Below the pieces are notes generated by a model that worked only from the letters and a program-made list of their open reading frames with translations, made no database searches and had not been told where the DNA came from. This document shows, one piece after another, positions 16,490 through 25,902 of a stretch of 64,000 bases of DNA. The first letter of the stretch is position 1. Every line of letters starts with the position of its first letter. Source of the DNA: JABDEZ01 sp965276955. GTDB lineage: Bacteria > Bacteroidota > Bacteroidia > Chitinophagales > Chitinophagaceae. A program made the position numbers and the translations under genes. The stretch spans positions 62,001-126,000 of the forward strand of contig CBDIBP010000036.1 of the NCBI GenBank assembly GCA_965276955.1, given 5' to 3'.

Positions 16490-18886
16490 TTAATAAACTA
16501 CCAGTTTTTCGGTTTGTACTTTATCACCAGCAATTACGTGTACAAGGTATATACCTGATACAGGGATCGCAGATTTAGGTATAGCTATGCGGGTAATGTT
16601 ACCTGTGGTTTGTTGTGCAATGTTGTACAACACCCTACCAGATACATCTGTAACCTGCACTTGTGCATTCACGTTGTCTTTTGAACCTATCAGTACGAAT
16701 GCATCACTGTTCGTAGGATTAGGAGCCACTACTATCGACTTATCGTCAGGCATCAAAGTATTCAACCCTAAAGCATCATTACTAAAGTTCAGACGATCCA
16801 TAAAGAAGTTGTTACCTGTAGAGATACCACCTGCCGTGTGAGTATAATAGCCGAAATTAACACCTGGTTTGTAACGGAAACGGAAAAATGTATTCCCAGA
16901 TTGTACGGCTGCCGCAGGTATTGGTATGCTCTTCAAGCTCCAGGCTCCCATCCCGATGGGGCGGAAAGCAATACTTGATGACCCATAATTGATAAGACTT
17001 CCTTTCGTAAGAATTGCCAGTGGAAACCATGTTTGTGAACAACCAAAATTATAATCTATCTCAAGCGTATCATTTATATCTGCCGGTATCGAGGTAAGGC
17101 TTGTTGCAGAATACATGAAGTTAAGACTTGGTGAAGCCGGTCCGCCATTCAATTTTGTCAGGTCAAAACCAGGTGTATATATGTCATCTACATCTCCTTT
17201 AGGTAAACCTACACTATTAGCCGGGAATGTACGGCCATCAAAACCTGTATACTGCAGGCATGAATTATCATAATAACCAGTACTGGTATTTATGATCCAT
17301 TTAAATTCATTATTATAATAGTTGAACATGGGGTATTTGCCTAAGTCCTTGCTCGTTGCCGGGTCAAATTCCTGGAAGTAGCCAACAGGATCAACAGGGT
17401 TGGCAACGTCAGCAACGTATAATGAAGTACTGTCAACACGTGTAGAAGAACCATGGTTATGAACACCCGTAGCTGTTAAAGATACAGTGACCCAACCAGG
17501 TTGTGAAAATGTGGATGTAAAGCTGGTAGTGCTTGTAGATGTTCGTGTAGATGCATAAGATGGCAATACCCACGCACAGCTTGCAACAGTATCGTTCCAG
17601 CTGAAGTTTGTAAAGGTTACAGGGGTAGTTGGGCAAACGAATTGTTTACTAACGCCGGCAGCAGGAATACCGCCAATTAGAAAATCAGCTATCGGTGGCA
17701 GCGGAGGAAGACCAGCTAATGCACCGGTATTAGCAATATTCAATAAAGATGAAAGACTGTCTCTGCTTGCAAGGGTTGCGCGCAGTACGCCCCATACCCT
17801 CGCAACCTGTCCTTTTGTGAACATGAGTTCAGGATCGCATTGTGAATAGGTCATGATGTTCTGTGTGTTCGCAGTATCTGGATAGTTCCAAAGAGAATCC
17901 CTTATTACACCTGTAAAGTAAGCAGAATCGTGATTACCGACCCTTACATATGCAATACTATCTACCGGATAAAGCTTGAAATATCCTGTAGCACACATAG
18001 TATCATACAGACCTACAGCACACGAAACGCAAAACTCACCCGTGGTTGGTGGGGTATCATCTACACCATCATCACCACAACCAGCAGATGCACAACCAGA
18101 GTTATTATTACCAAATGGGTGTGGCAAACCAAGATAATGACCTACTTCATGAGAAACAACAAATGCCTCGGCACCATCAGCAACGTAAGGTACTGCAGTA
18201 ATAAGACCATCAATAAAAGGATCTGTTGCGCCAACGTCTGGTAATTGAGAGTATGCCGCAACTACAGAACCAGGAATGTCTGCTCCTAGTCCAATAACTT
18301 TCTCGGTCCAAATATTTAGATAAGAAGAAGGATCCCAAAGATCGAACTTAGCATAGTTATCGCCACCATTAGTAAGGTAAGATACACGATGCGTAACACC
18401 TTTTGTAGGCATCCCGGCAGGATCTTTAGTAGCCAGACGAAAAGCAATACGCATATCGCCAATATATGGTCTAAATGTCGGTATCACACCTGAAAGGCCT
18501 GGATTACGCTCATTATAATACAAATTAAGATTTGCTATCATTGTATATACAAGGTTATCAGGTACATCTGTTTGAAAGCCACTCACTGTGCTATAGTCAT
18601 GTATCACATGCACTACTACTGGAATGATGAAGGTATCTTTTCCTATCGTATCGCCAGCACCTGTGATCTTAGCTAATTTATTCAGCTTAGCATCATTTTG
18701 CGCATCTTTCATAAAAGCAGCTATCTGGGCATTCATTGCTGCCTCATTTGCTTTTAGCTTGTTCGTCAATTCGGGATGCTCTAATAAAAACTGACGCGTA
18801 GCTGCATCAGTGCCGCAAAACTGAGCCTTCACTGCCATAGAAAAGCTAACCAATATAGCAGAAAGAAGTATTAATTTTTTTATCAT
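16490..18886 (-). CDS. Secreted M43 (pappalysin-like) metalloprotease with T9SS sorting domain, paralogue 2
   Basis: A 798-residue paralogue of the gene at 13731-16082 with the same architecture: signal peptide (cleaved near AVKAQ), prodomain, catalytic motif HEVGHYLGLPHPF (first His is H246), the GCGDDGVDDTPPTTG loop, Met-turn NIMTYSQCDPELMF, PKD-like domain, jelly-roll-like region and type A sorting domain. The catalytic domains of the two proteins differ at many positions. The last ~82 residues differ at only two (I/V and R/K). It probably hydrolyses extracellular protein; the substrate is unknown. A plausible promoter lies at 18928-18962 and a strong terminator follows, so it is monocistronic. 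Confidence 0.92.
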   Translation of the reverse strand: MIKKLILLSAILVSFSMAVKAQFCGTDAATRQFLLEHPELTNKLKANEAAMNAQIAAFMKDAQNDAKLNKLAKITGAGDTIGKDTFIIPVVVHVIHDYSTVSGFQTDVPDNLVYTMIANLNLYYNERNPGLSGVIPTFRPYIGDMRIAFRLATKDPAGMPTKGVTHRVSYLTNGGDNYAKFDLWDPSSYLNIWTEKVIGLGADIPGSVVAAYSQLPDVGATDPFIDGLITAVPYVADGAEAFVVSHEVGHYLGLPHPFGNNNSGCASAGCGDDGVDDTPPTTGEFCVSCAVGLYDTMCATGYFKLYPVDSIAYVRVGNHDSAYFTGVIRDSLWNYPDTANTQNIMTYSQCDPELMFTKGQVARVWGVLRATLASRDSLSSLLNIANTGALAGLPPLPPIADFLIGGIPAAGVSKQFVCPTTPVTFTNFSWNDTVASCAWVLPSYASTRTSTSTTSFTSTFSQPGWVTVSLTATGVHNHGSSTRVDSTSLYVADVANPVDPVGYFQEFDPATSKDLGKYPMFNYYNNEFKWIINTSTGYYDNSCLQYTGFDGRTFPANSVGLPKGDVDDIYTPGFDLTKLNGGPASPSLNFMYSATSLTSIPADINDTLEIDYNFGCSQTWFPLAILTKGSLINYGSSSIAFRPIGMGAWSLKSIPIPAAAVQSGNTFFRFRYKPGVNFGYYTHTAGGISTGNNFFMDRLNFSNDALGLNTLMPDDKSIVVAPNPTNSDAFVLIGSKDNVNAQVQVTDVSGRVLYNIAQQTTGNITRIAIPKSAIPVSGIYLVHVIAGDKVQTEKLVVY

Positions 18887-18927
18887 TTCATTAAAGATTT
18901 ATAAATATTTTATACTGCTGATGGCTC

Positions 18928-18962
18928 CAAAATTAGAAAAAAAACGTTAATTTTTTATCAAA
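18928..18962 (-). promoter_or_regulatory. Possible promoter for metalloprotease gene 2
   Basis: On the minus strand TTTG is followed after 23 nt by TAATTTTG (a full -7 match). The spacer is longer than the ideal 19 nt. The ATG is 41 bp downstream of the -7 box. Confidence 0.4.
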
Positions 18963-19010
18963 AATTTGCCTTCTCGTAAATAGACGTATTTTCTTTCAGT
19001 GAACCCCAGG

Positions 19011-21238
19011 TTAATTCACAATTATTTTTTGTGTCGTCCGCTGTCCGTTCGCCACAACTGAGATCAAATAAATACCAGCGGTAGGAAAAACGTTTTTATC
19101 AAAATGCTGTGTTACAAGGGTATTACTGTTATATAATTCGTCCTTTGCAAATATTATTCTTCCAGTTACATCGCTCACCTGAAATTTCACTGCACCATCA
19201 GCTCCTGCTACACAACTTACATAACAACCGTCATTAGATGGATTAGGATATATTTTTACGGCATTAGGAGTATTCCTCACCTCACTTACTTCAGTAGGGA
19301 AGTTACTTATATAGAAGTCGTCCATGTACATATTGTTACCATGGTCGCCACTTCTGTAACGGAATCTAAAGAATGTTTTAGCACTTTGATATCTTGTAGG
19401 TATAGCTATACTCTGTGGTATCCATTGTGCAGCATTAGTAGGTACAAACTCAGCACTTTGTGCCGCATTATTAGCCAAAGAAGCGCCATTTATAGATGCC
19501 ATCTTAAGCCAGGTAAATCCTCCTGACAAGCTAACATAAATATCAAGGGGTATCATAAGTTGGTGACTGGCCACCGCTTACAGTAGAGCCTGATGTATAA
19601 AAATTAAGGAACTCATTACCACTCACCGATGTGAGATCAAATGCTGGGGTGAACATGTCGTCATAGTCACCATTAGGGCTTCCTGTTTTCTTCTGCAAAT
19701 TGGTCCTGTTATCCAAAAGAACGGAATTGCATGCATGAATTGTCATTATAACCAGCACCATTGTACAATCCCCACTTGAACTGGTTATTATAATAATTGA
19801 ATGTAGGCCAGTTTGAAGATGATGCACTATCCGTAAAGTTCTGTTTATAATTGTATGCGCTCTTTGCCGCAGAATCAGCTACATACACAGCGTTGGTATT
19901 GGTAATGGTATTAGAACCTGCGTTAGACGTCGCTGTTAAAGACAGTGTTACCCAACCTGGCTGGGTAAAGGTTTCGGCCAAATTGATCATACTTGTAGAA
20001 GTAGGTATGGAAGCGCCATTTGATAATGTCCACTGCACACTGGATACTGTATCATTCCAACTCTGGTTTTTAAAGTTGAAGTGTGTATTACTTCCCATTT
20101 GAAGGAAATAAGATGGTTCGGAGGTGCTGCCTATAAGACTTACACCTTTTTCAACGGAAAAATCGGCAATAGGGGCCAGGTCTGGCATATGCGCTAATGC
20201 ACCGGTAGCAGCCAGGTTTGCTGGCGACCACAAGTTGTTTCTGCCGGCAACTGTACTGGTGAGTGCAGCACGCATGCGCACCACCTGTAGGTTGGTGAAC
20301 ATCATCTGGCAGTAGGTGTAATCCATAATGTTCTGTGAGTTCACAGTATCAGGATAATGTACTACAGAATCATAAAGACCACGATAATCAAAATATGTTT
20401 TGATATTGTTAGAGCCAGTACACGTAACATCGTATAATGCTGATGCTACACAACCCACCGGGTTATGCCCCATTGTTGGCGGGGTGTCGTCTACTCCATC
20501 ATCGCCGCAAGCTACGCCAGGTTGATTGGTATTGCCCCAGGGATGCTCCAGGTCTAATACGTGGCCTATCTCATGGGGTATCGCCTTATCGTAGTTCAGG
20601 TAAGTATACAATCCTATTACCCCGTCATAATAAGGCAATTGCGCCCCACTTGATGGATAGTAAGCATAAGCGGCAGCATTTGCATACGCACCATTGAATA
20701 CGTTCACGAACCATAAGTTTATATAGTTATTTTGTGGCCAGTCATCCAGCTTCGCATTATCACCGCCATTGTAAGTGAGGTAAGACCTATGTCGTACTAT
20801 CCCTTTTGTAAGGTTGCCATTAGGGTCTATCGTTGCAAGGTGCAGGCGCATACGGGGGTTGCCAATATACTTTTTAAATGGCTGTATAACACCTGCTGTA
20901 TCAGCATAGTTAGTACCAGTATAAACAGTGGCCCAGTTAGCTACTGCGTTGTATATATCATTGTCGGTAAGGTTTTCAGGCCCATAGTTATGTATCACAT
21001 GCACTACTATAGGTATATCGTAAGTGATAGTATCTGGGATACCTGTTGTTTTTGCAAGATCGTTGGCCATCTTGTCATTTATCATATGCTCCAACTGCTG
21101 CTCATAGATAGCTATCTCGGGATGCTCTGCTTTAAGCTTGTTATAGACTTCATCAGTATTACATGTTTTTTGGGCGAAGCTGTTACCAGAGATCATCAAT
21201 ACAGTCACACACAGCAACGAAACAATTTTTTTTATCAT
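19011..21238 (-). pseudogene. Third M43/T9SS metalloprotease, broken by two single-base frameshifts
   Basis: The N-terminal part (start ATG 21238, MIKKIVSLLCVTVLMISG) has a signal peptide ending SFAQ, a prodomain, catalytic HEIGHVLDLEHPW (first His H222), a GDDGVDDTPPTMGH loop and a PKD-like domain. It runs to a stop at 19709 after CMQFRSFG. Reading continues in a second frame (NRTNLQKKTGSPNGDYDD ... SPTYDTP, stop near 19543) and then a third (LDIYVSLSGGFTWLKMA) to 19011, ending in a type A sorting domain (IYPNPSNDGCYV ... GIYLISVVANGQ). Alignment with the paralogues places one extra base at 19713-19718 and one in the G4 run at 19547-19550. Removing one base at each site restores one protein of about 740 residues. 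A -7-like TATCTTTG box lies on the minus strand at 21274-21281. Either it is a recent pseudogene or the two sites are sequencing indels. Confidence 0.8.
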
Positions 21239-21281
21239 TTTCTGTTTGTTAGAGAACATTTTGTAAAGGATTCCAAAGATA

Positions 21282-21579
21282 ATGGAACAGCCTTATATAA
21301 AATTCATTGGCTTGTCACCCAAGTGTACTTTATAAAGCCTTAGAACTGTGGAAACATTATACGATTGCTTAACAGTAATCCTACTATCTTTTAAAAACAT
21401 CCAACATTAACCAATAATTACAAACAAATCCCAAAACTTATTGATAAATTTTATATACATTATATACGCAAACGCTATAGGTGAATAGGGTGATTTATAT
21501 ATGACAGGGAAACACTATTGTTTTATCTAATAGATAAACGCTATTTAAAACAATGCACTCCAGCAAGCACAAATAACAA
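21282..21579. other. AT-rich intergenic region
   Basis: About 300 bp lie between the broken metalloprotease gene and the terminator of the PA2169-type gene, both on the minus strand. It should contain the upstream region of the protease gene. No ORF, repeat or RNA gene is recognised. Confidence 0.4.
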
Positions 21580-21618
21580 AATGGGGAAATCCACAATTTT
21601 GTAGAATTTCCCCATTTC
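21580..21618 (-). terminator. Rho-independent terminator of the PA2169-type gene
   Basis: A 12-bp perfect stem (AAATGGGGAAAT with ATTTCCCCATTT) has an inner ACAA/TTGT pairing. On the minus strand it is followed by TTTTGTTATTT. It lies 20 bp after the stop codon at 21638. Confidence 0.8.
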
Positions 21619-21637
21619 TATAAATTCAATTAAGCCC

Positions 21638-22156
21638 TTACGAAAAAACCATTGGGTTGTACTGGAAGCTTTTCATGGTAGTATTAGCCAGGTAATATTC
21701 GTCACGGCAATTTTTAATATCTTCAGATATGTTATTTATTGTTTTCAATTGCCTTTCTATAAGATCACGAATATCTTCGAAGAGATTTAGATCTGTACTC
21801 AGCGCAGCATTATAAGCATGGCGGATAATATCCTCATTATACAGGCAAGATGCCATAATACCTTTCCGGGTACTGCCTGTAAATACTACACAAAGGTCCA
21901 TCCAGGCTCTGTGTATTTGGCCTGATATAGCAAATACATCCTGGGGAGTTATACCCAGTTCGTCCATTTTCTTTAATAATTGGTCTTTATGTTTTTTGCT
22001 TTCCGATATTATTTTTTGGAAAACACATTGCAGGTCCGAATCAAGATTTGACTTATCTAAAGCTTTCTGATAACGTATTATTCTGTCGCTATTGATCTTT
22101 ACCAGATCATTTAGCACTTCAGTAACGTGTCCTGTTTGTGTTTGTTGAAGTTGCAT
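21638..22156 (-). CDS. PA2169-type four-helix-bundle protein (DUF2383)
   Basis: A 172-residue all-alpha protein rich in Lys/Glu/Asp. The opening TEVLNDLVKINSDRIIRYQKAL and the later HRAWMDLCVVFTGSTRKGIMASC with CLYNEDIIRHAYNAAL match the DUF2383/PA2169 family, a ferritin-like four-helix bundle of about 150 residues. It is often linked to stress or stationary phase. No signal peptide is present, so it is cytoplasmic. Metal-binding Glu/His residues of true ferritins are not clearly in place, so storage or oxidase activity is not claimed. It is a single-gene unit with a strong terminator. Confidence 0.8.
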   Translation of the reverse strand: MQLQQTQTGHVTEVLNDLVKINSDRIIRYQKALDKSNLDSDLQCVFQKIISESKKHKDQLLKKMDELGITPQDVFAISGQIHRAWMDLCVVFTGSTRKGIMASCLYNEDIIRHAYNAALSTDLNLFEDIRDLIERQLKTINNISEDIKNCRDEYYLANTTMKSFQYNPMVFS

Positions 22157-22370
22157 TTTGTGTAGTTTTTGCTGCTCACCAATATTTTACGCCTCATGGC
22201 ACGTCACACTTAAGGTATGCTGACCCTTGCCTGCTAAGAGTGATTAAAATATTATGCCACTAACCCACTTATATACTTAAATAAATATGCAACGTTTTAT
22301 TATGGTTTCCTGTGGAAATGTTAGCTCAAAAACATAAAACAAAATGACTATTCGTTATAGATAACATCTA

Positions 22371-23255
22371 TTAAGAAATTTTAAACGATAGCATAGAGAT
22401 AGATCCCATAACAAGTTTATCATTAAATAGCGAAACGGTCTCATTCGCCTCCTTGAGTGCCAATGAGTATAATAGAGGGAGAAAATGATCTGGACTGGGT
22501 GCTGCCAGGGCTACCTCCCTACCCAGGGTTGTGTATTTAATGAGTTGTTGATGATCGTTAGCTAAAATAAGCCCTTTTAGTTTTTCATTGGCTTGTATGG
22601 CCCAGTCATAGCCGTACTGCGGTTCATTTATTTTATCCCAGGCTATAATGCCCAGGTTGTGCACCATATTACCACTACCTATTATTAGCACTCCTTTCTT
22701 CCTCAGGGCAGCCAGCTCTTTGGCTAATGAGTAGTGGTATGATGCAGGCTTATTGTAGTCAAGGCTCAGTTGCAGTACCGGCACATCTGCATTAGGATAC
22801 AAATGTTTTATTACGCTCCATGCACCATGGTCAAGCCCCCAGCTTTCATCAAGCCCTACTGAGGTGGCGCTAACAATTCTTTTTGTTTCAGCAGCCAGCG
22901 CCGGGCTGCCAGGTGCAGGGTATTCCACATCGAACAGCTGTTTGGGAAATCCTCCAAAGTCATGAATGGTCCTGGGGCGTGCCATTGCGGTTACAAAGGT
23001 TCCGTTGGTCTCCCAGTGTGCAGAAACGCAAAGTATGGCATTAGGTTTCGGCAGTGTTTTTCCCACTTCCTGCCATTCTCGCACAAATTCGTTGCTCTCT
23101 ATTGCATTCATAGGGCTGCCATGTCCCAAAAATAATACGGGCATCTGCGCTGTAGGGGCAAAAGACGATGCTAACTGCTCCAATGCACTTGCTTTCATTG
23201 CTGTGGTCATAAATGGCAAAGCAGCCAATGCTTTTATAAATGCTGATCTTTTCAT
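22371..23255 (-). CDS. DODA-type extradiol aromatic ring-opening dioxygenase (YgiD-like)
   Basis: This 294-residue protein belongs to the LigB/DODA superfamily. Seen are MPVLFLGHGSPMNAI (metal-binding His), CVSAHWETNGTFVTA (second His), DHGAWSVIKHLYPNADVPVLQLSLD, and IIGSGNMVHNLG (the later conserved His). These are the non-haem metal site and substrate-pocket motifs of 4,5-DOPA dioxygenase/YgiD. The N-terminus MKRSAFIKALAALPF is a short hydrophobic leader seen in Bacteroidota homologues, so the start is placed at 23255. The frame extends 26 codons further upstream without support. The physiological substrate is unknown; the assignment to YgiD-type is by motif. Confidence 0.88.
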   Translation of the reverse strand: MKRSAFIKALAALPFMTTAMKASALEQLASSFAPTAQMPVLFLGHGSPMNAIESNEFVREWQEVGKTLPKPNAILCVSAHWETNGTFVTAMARPRTIHDFGGFPKQLFDVEYPAPGSPALAAETKRIVSATSVGLDESWGLDHGAWSVIKHLYPNADVPVLQLSLDYNKPASYHYSLAKELAALRKKGVLIIGSGNMVHNLGIIAWDKINEPQYGYDWAIQANEKLKGLILANDHQQLIKYTTLGREVALAAPSPDHFLPLLYSLALKEANETVSLFNDKLVMGSISMLSFKIS

Positions 23256-23415
23256 ATCGCTGCCTATGCACGCAAAGTTAGGCGAATGTGTACATGCAGA
23301 TGATACCAATTGCCTAAGTAACGATAGCCTCAACGCATAGACGCCACGGTAGTACTACTCCTCCATCCTTTTTGCATCAGTATCGCTATATTTATACCCT
23401 CAATCAATCCCTAAA

Positions 23416-24828
23416 ATGACAGCAGTATATAGGACCGAACACGATTTTCTTGGCGAAAAACAAATACCCAACACCGCTTACTATGGTGTGCAAACACTGC
23501 GCGCAGTAGAGAATTTCAATATTACCGGTATCACCAACGCAAAAGAGCCTCTTTTCATACAGGCATTCGGATATGTAAAAAAAGCTGCGGCAATGGCCAA
23601 TCGGGAATGTGATGTACTGGACGATAAAATAGCCGAGGCTATTATTTTTGCGTGCGATGAACTGATAGCCGGTAAATATCATGACCAATTTGTTTCAGAC
23701 CTTATACAGGGTGGCGCAGGTACTTCTATCAATATGAATGCAAATGAGGTGATAGCCAATATAGGTCTGGAATATATGGGACACCAGAAAGGTGAGTACC
23801 AATACCTCCATCCTAATAATCATGTTAATTGCTCTCAATCCACCAACGATGCCTACCCTACCGCTTTCCGTGTAGCACTGTTCCGCAAGATCGAATCTTA
23901 TATATCCGCTATCGAATCACTTATTGATTCATTTGCTAAAAAAGCTGTAGAGTTTACTGCTGTGCTGAAGATGGGGCGCACCCAGCTGCAGGATGCTGTG
24001 CCTATGACCCTGGGACAGGAATTTAAAGGATTTGCGACCACCATACGCGAAGATGTGAAACGCCTGCGCGAGGCACAGAACCTGATCACCGAATGCAACA
24101 TGGGCGCCACAGCTATAGGTACCAGCATCAATGCACCAGAAGGCTATCCGGAGATATGTACGCAACACCTTGCAACCATATCTGGCATCCCAATAACCCT
24201 TGCGGAAGACCTAATAGAAGCTACCTCTGATACCGGTGCCTACGTGCAGATATCTGGCACACTGAAACGCAGCGTCATAAAAATATCTAAGATCTGTAAC
24301 GACCTGCGCTTATTGTCATCAGGGCCCCGTTGTGGCCTTAATGAAATAAACCTTCCAAAAATGCAGCCCGGCTCATCAATAATGCCAGGCAAGGTAAACC
24401 CTGTGATACCCGAAGTAGTGAACCAAACAGCATTTTATGTTATAGGCGCCGACGTCACCATAACGATGGCTGCTGAGGCTGGCCAACTACAACTGAATGT
24501 GATGGAACCTGTTATAGCCTTCAGCCTCTTCACGTCTCTGGAATATATGACCAATGCAGTACATGCCCTGGCAGACAAATGTATAGATGGCATCACCGCC
24601 AATGCAGATGTTTGTCACGACATGGTGATGAATAGCATTGGTATAGTAACTGCACTAAACCCTATACTGGGTTACGAAACATCGGCAAGCTTTGCCAAAG
24701 AAGCGTTAACCACCGGCAAATCGATACACGACATAGTTGTCACAGAACGCAAACTGATAACCAGCGAAAAATGGAGTGAGATATATTCCATAGAGAACCT
24801 GATAAACCCCAAATTTATCAATCAATAA
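23416..24828 (+). CDS. aspA: Aspartate ammonia-lyase
   Basis: This homotetrameric lyase converts L-aspartate to fumarate and ammonia. The 470 residues match the family length. The signature loop GSSIMPGKVNPV holds the catalytic Ser. Also seen are STNDAYPTAFR, GRTQLQDAVPMTLGQEF and the N-terminal EHDFLGEKQIPNTAYYGVQT. That opening separates AspA from the closely related FumC. It is a standalone gene running toward a palindromic hairpin at 24850. It is divergent from the dioxygenase gene, with 160 bp between the two starts that should hold both promoters. Confidence 0.93.
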   Translation: MTAVYRTEHDFLGEKQIPNTAYYGVQTLRAVENFNITGITNAKEPLFIQAFGYVKKAAAMANRECDVLDDKIAEAIIFACDELIAGKYHDQFVSDLIQGGAGTSINMNANEVIANIGLEYMGHQKGEYQYLHPNNHVNCSQSTNDAYPTAFRVALFRKIESYISAIESLIDSFAKKAVEFTAVLKMGRTQLQDAVPMTLGQEFKGFATTIREDVKRLREAQNLITECNMGATAIGTSINAPEGYPEICTQHLATISGIPITLAEDLIEATSDTGAYVQISGTLKRSVIKISKICNDLRLLSSGPRCGLNEINLPKMQPGSSIMPGKVNPVIPEVVNQTAFYVIGADVTITMAAEAGQLQLNVMEPVIAFSLFTSLEYMTNAVHALADKCIDGITANADVCHDMVMNSIGIVTALNPILGYETSASFAKEALTTGKSIHDIVVTERKLITSEKWSEIYSIENLINPKFINQ

Positions 24829-24849
24829 AAAGACGCTAAATATACCTGT

Positions 24850-24872
24850 CATGGCGGGCCTGGCCCGCCATG
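24850..24872 (+). terminator. Perfect GC-rich palindrome after aspA
   Basis: CATGGCGGGCC and its exact reverse complement GGCCCGCCATG flank a single T. It is 22 bp after the aspA stop. The following T run is short (TTT), so termination is likely but not certain. A REP-like hairpin is the alternative. Confidence 0.5.
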
Positions 24873-25058
24873 TTTAAAGCATTTTCAGACATGCTTGACA
24901 ACCCCTCAAACCTTGGCAATCAGTAAAAAGTACCATTATTTACACGAATGGCACTACAAATTACCAGGCATTGTGTTGTAATTTTGTCTCAATGAAAAAA
25001 AGGGAACAACATACTACCTGTTTACGACCTGTGGCCATTCAACGATAATGGCGGCGAG

Positions 25059-25895
25059 TTGAAAAAGGATGTATATGCTGCACCTTTTGCACCATACCTG
25101 CAGGCGCACCCCCACTTCTTGCTACCGCACCGGCACTCCTTTTTTCATATAGTGCTCTTTACACAAGGCAGTGGCACACACGTTATAGACTTCGAGCAGT
25201 TCACCATACAGAAAGGGCAGATATACTTTATGATACCCGGCCAGGTGCATAACTGGACGTTTACTACACCACCAGATGGTTATGTGGTCAATTTCTCACC
25301 CAACCTCTTCTCTGCTTTCCTTTCAGATGCCAGCTACCTCGATAGGTTCTTATTCTTTAGGGGTATAGCGCAAGACAGCATACTACAGCTAAATGAAGAC
25401 ACTCTTCATCAGGCCCGGCAAATATTACAGTCTGTAGTAGATGAAGTGAACAAAGAAGCACCGGGTGCGAAGGATATGGTACGGTTACATCTTTTGTCTC
25501 TCTTTATTTTACTTAGCAGGAGCATAAAAGATGTAAAGCATGCACAGGTGCCGCAGCAAAACAAACTGGTGCTACTGAATTTCAGAAAATTGGTGGAACA
25601 ATATTATACTGAAAAGAAACTGCCAAAAGACTATGCAGCAATGCTATACATAACCCCCAACCACCTGAATGCGCTATGCAATGATGTACTGGGAAAACCC
25701 GCAGGTGAGATAATACGCGACAGGATAGTATTGCAGGCAAAAAGGCTGCTGGTAAATGCAGACCTGCAGGTAGCAGAAATAGCCCGCCAATTGAATTTTC
25801 CAGACAATTCATACTTCACAAAATTCTTCAGGAAATATACAGGTGCAACTCCTGAAGAGTTCAGAAAACGATCACTAAGCGCTGCATTAAAATAA
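25059..25895 (+). CDS. AraC family transcriptional regulator
   Basis: A cupin-type sensor domain (LLPHRHSFFHIVLFTQGSGTHVIDF, then GQIYFMIPGQVHNW) precedes a C-terminal double helix-turn-helix (AAMLYITPNHLNALCNDVLGK ... VAEIARQLNFPDNSYFTKFF). This is the standard AraC activator layout. The frame is open back to about 24996 and reads KKGNNILPVYDLWPF, a usual opening for this group. The only ATG (24992) is one base out of frame because it is followed by seven A, where six would be expected. As written, translation must start at TTG 25059 or rely on slippage. A -7-like TAATTTTG box is at 24979-24986. It is 7 bp from the DUF983 gene. Confidence 0.82.
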   Translation: MKKDVYAAPFAPYLQAHPHFLLPHRHSFFHIVLFTQGSGTHVIDFEQFTIQKGQIYFMIPGQVHNWTFTTPPDGYVVNFSPNLFSAFLSDASYLDRFLFFRGIAQDSILQLNEDTLHQARQILQSVVDEVNKEAPGAKDMVRLHLLSLFILLSRSIKDVKHAQVPQQNKLVLLNFRKLVEQYYTEKKLPKDYAAMLYITPNHLNALCNDVLGKPAGEIIRDRIVLQAKRLLVNADLQVAEIARQLNFPDNSYFTKFFRKYTGATPEEFRKRSLSAALK

Positions 25896-25902
25896 ATGAA
25901 CC

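Noticed and set aside
19011..21238. Programmed frameshifting in the third metalloprotease
   Set aside because: There are two separate shifts, no slippery heptamer with a downstream structure, and the intact paralogues need none. Mutation or sequencing error is simpler.
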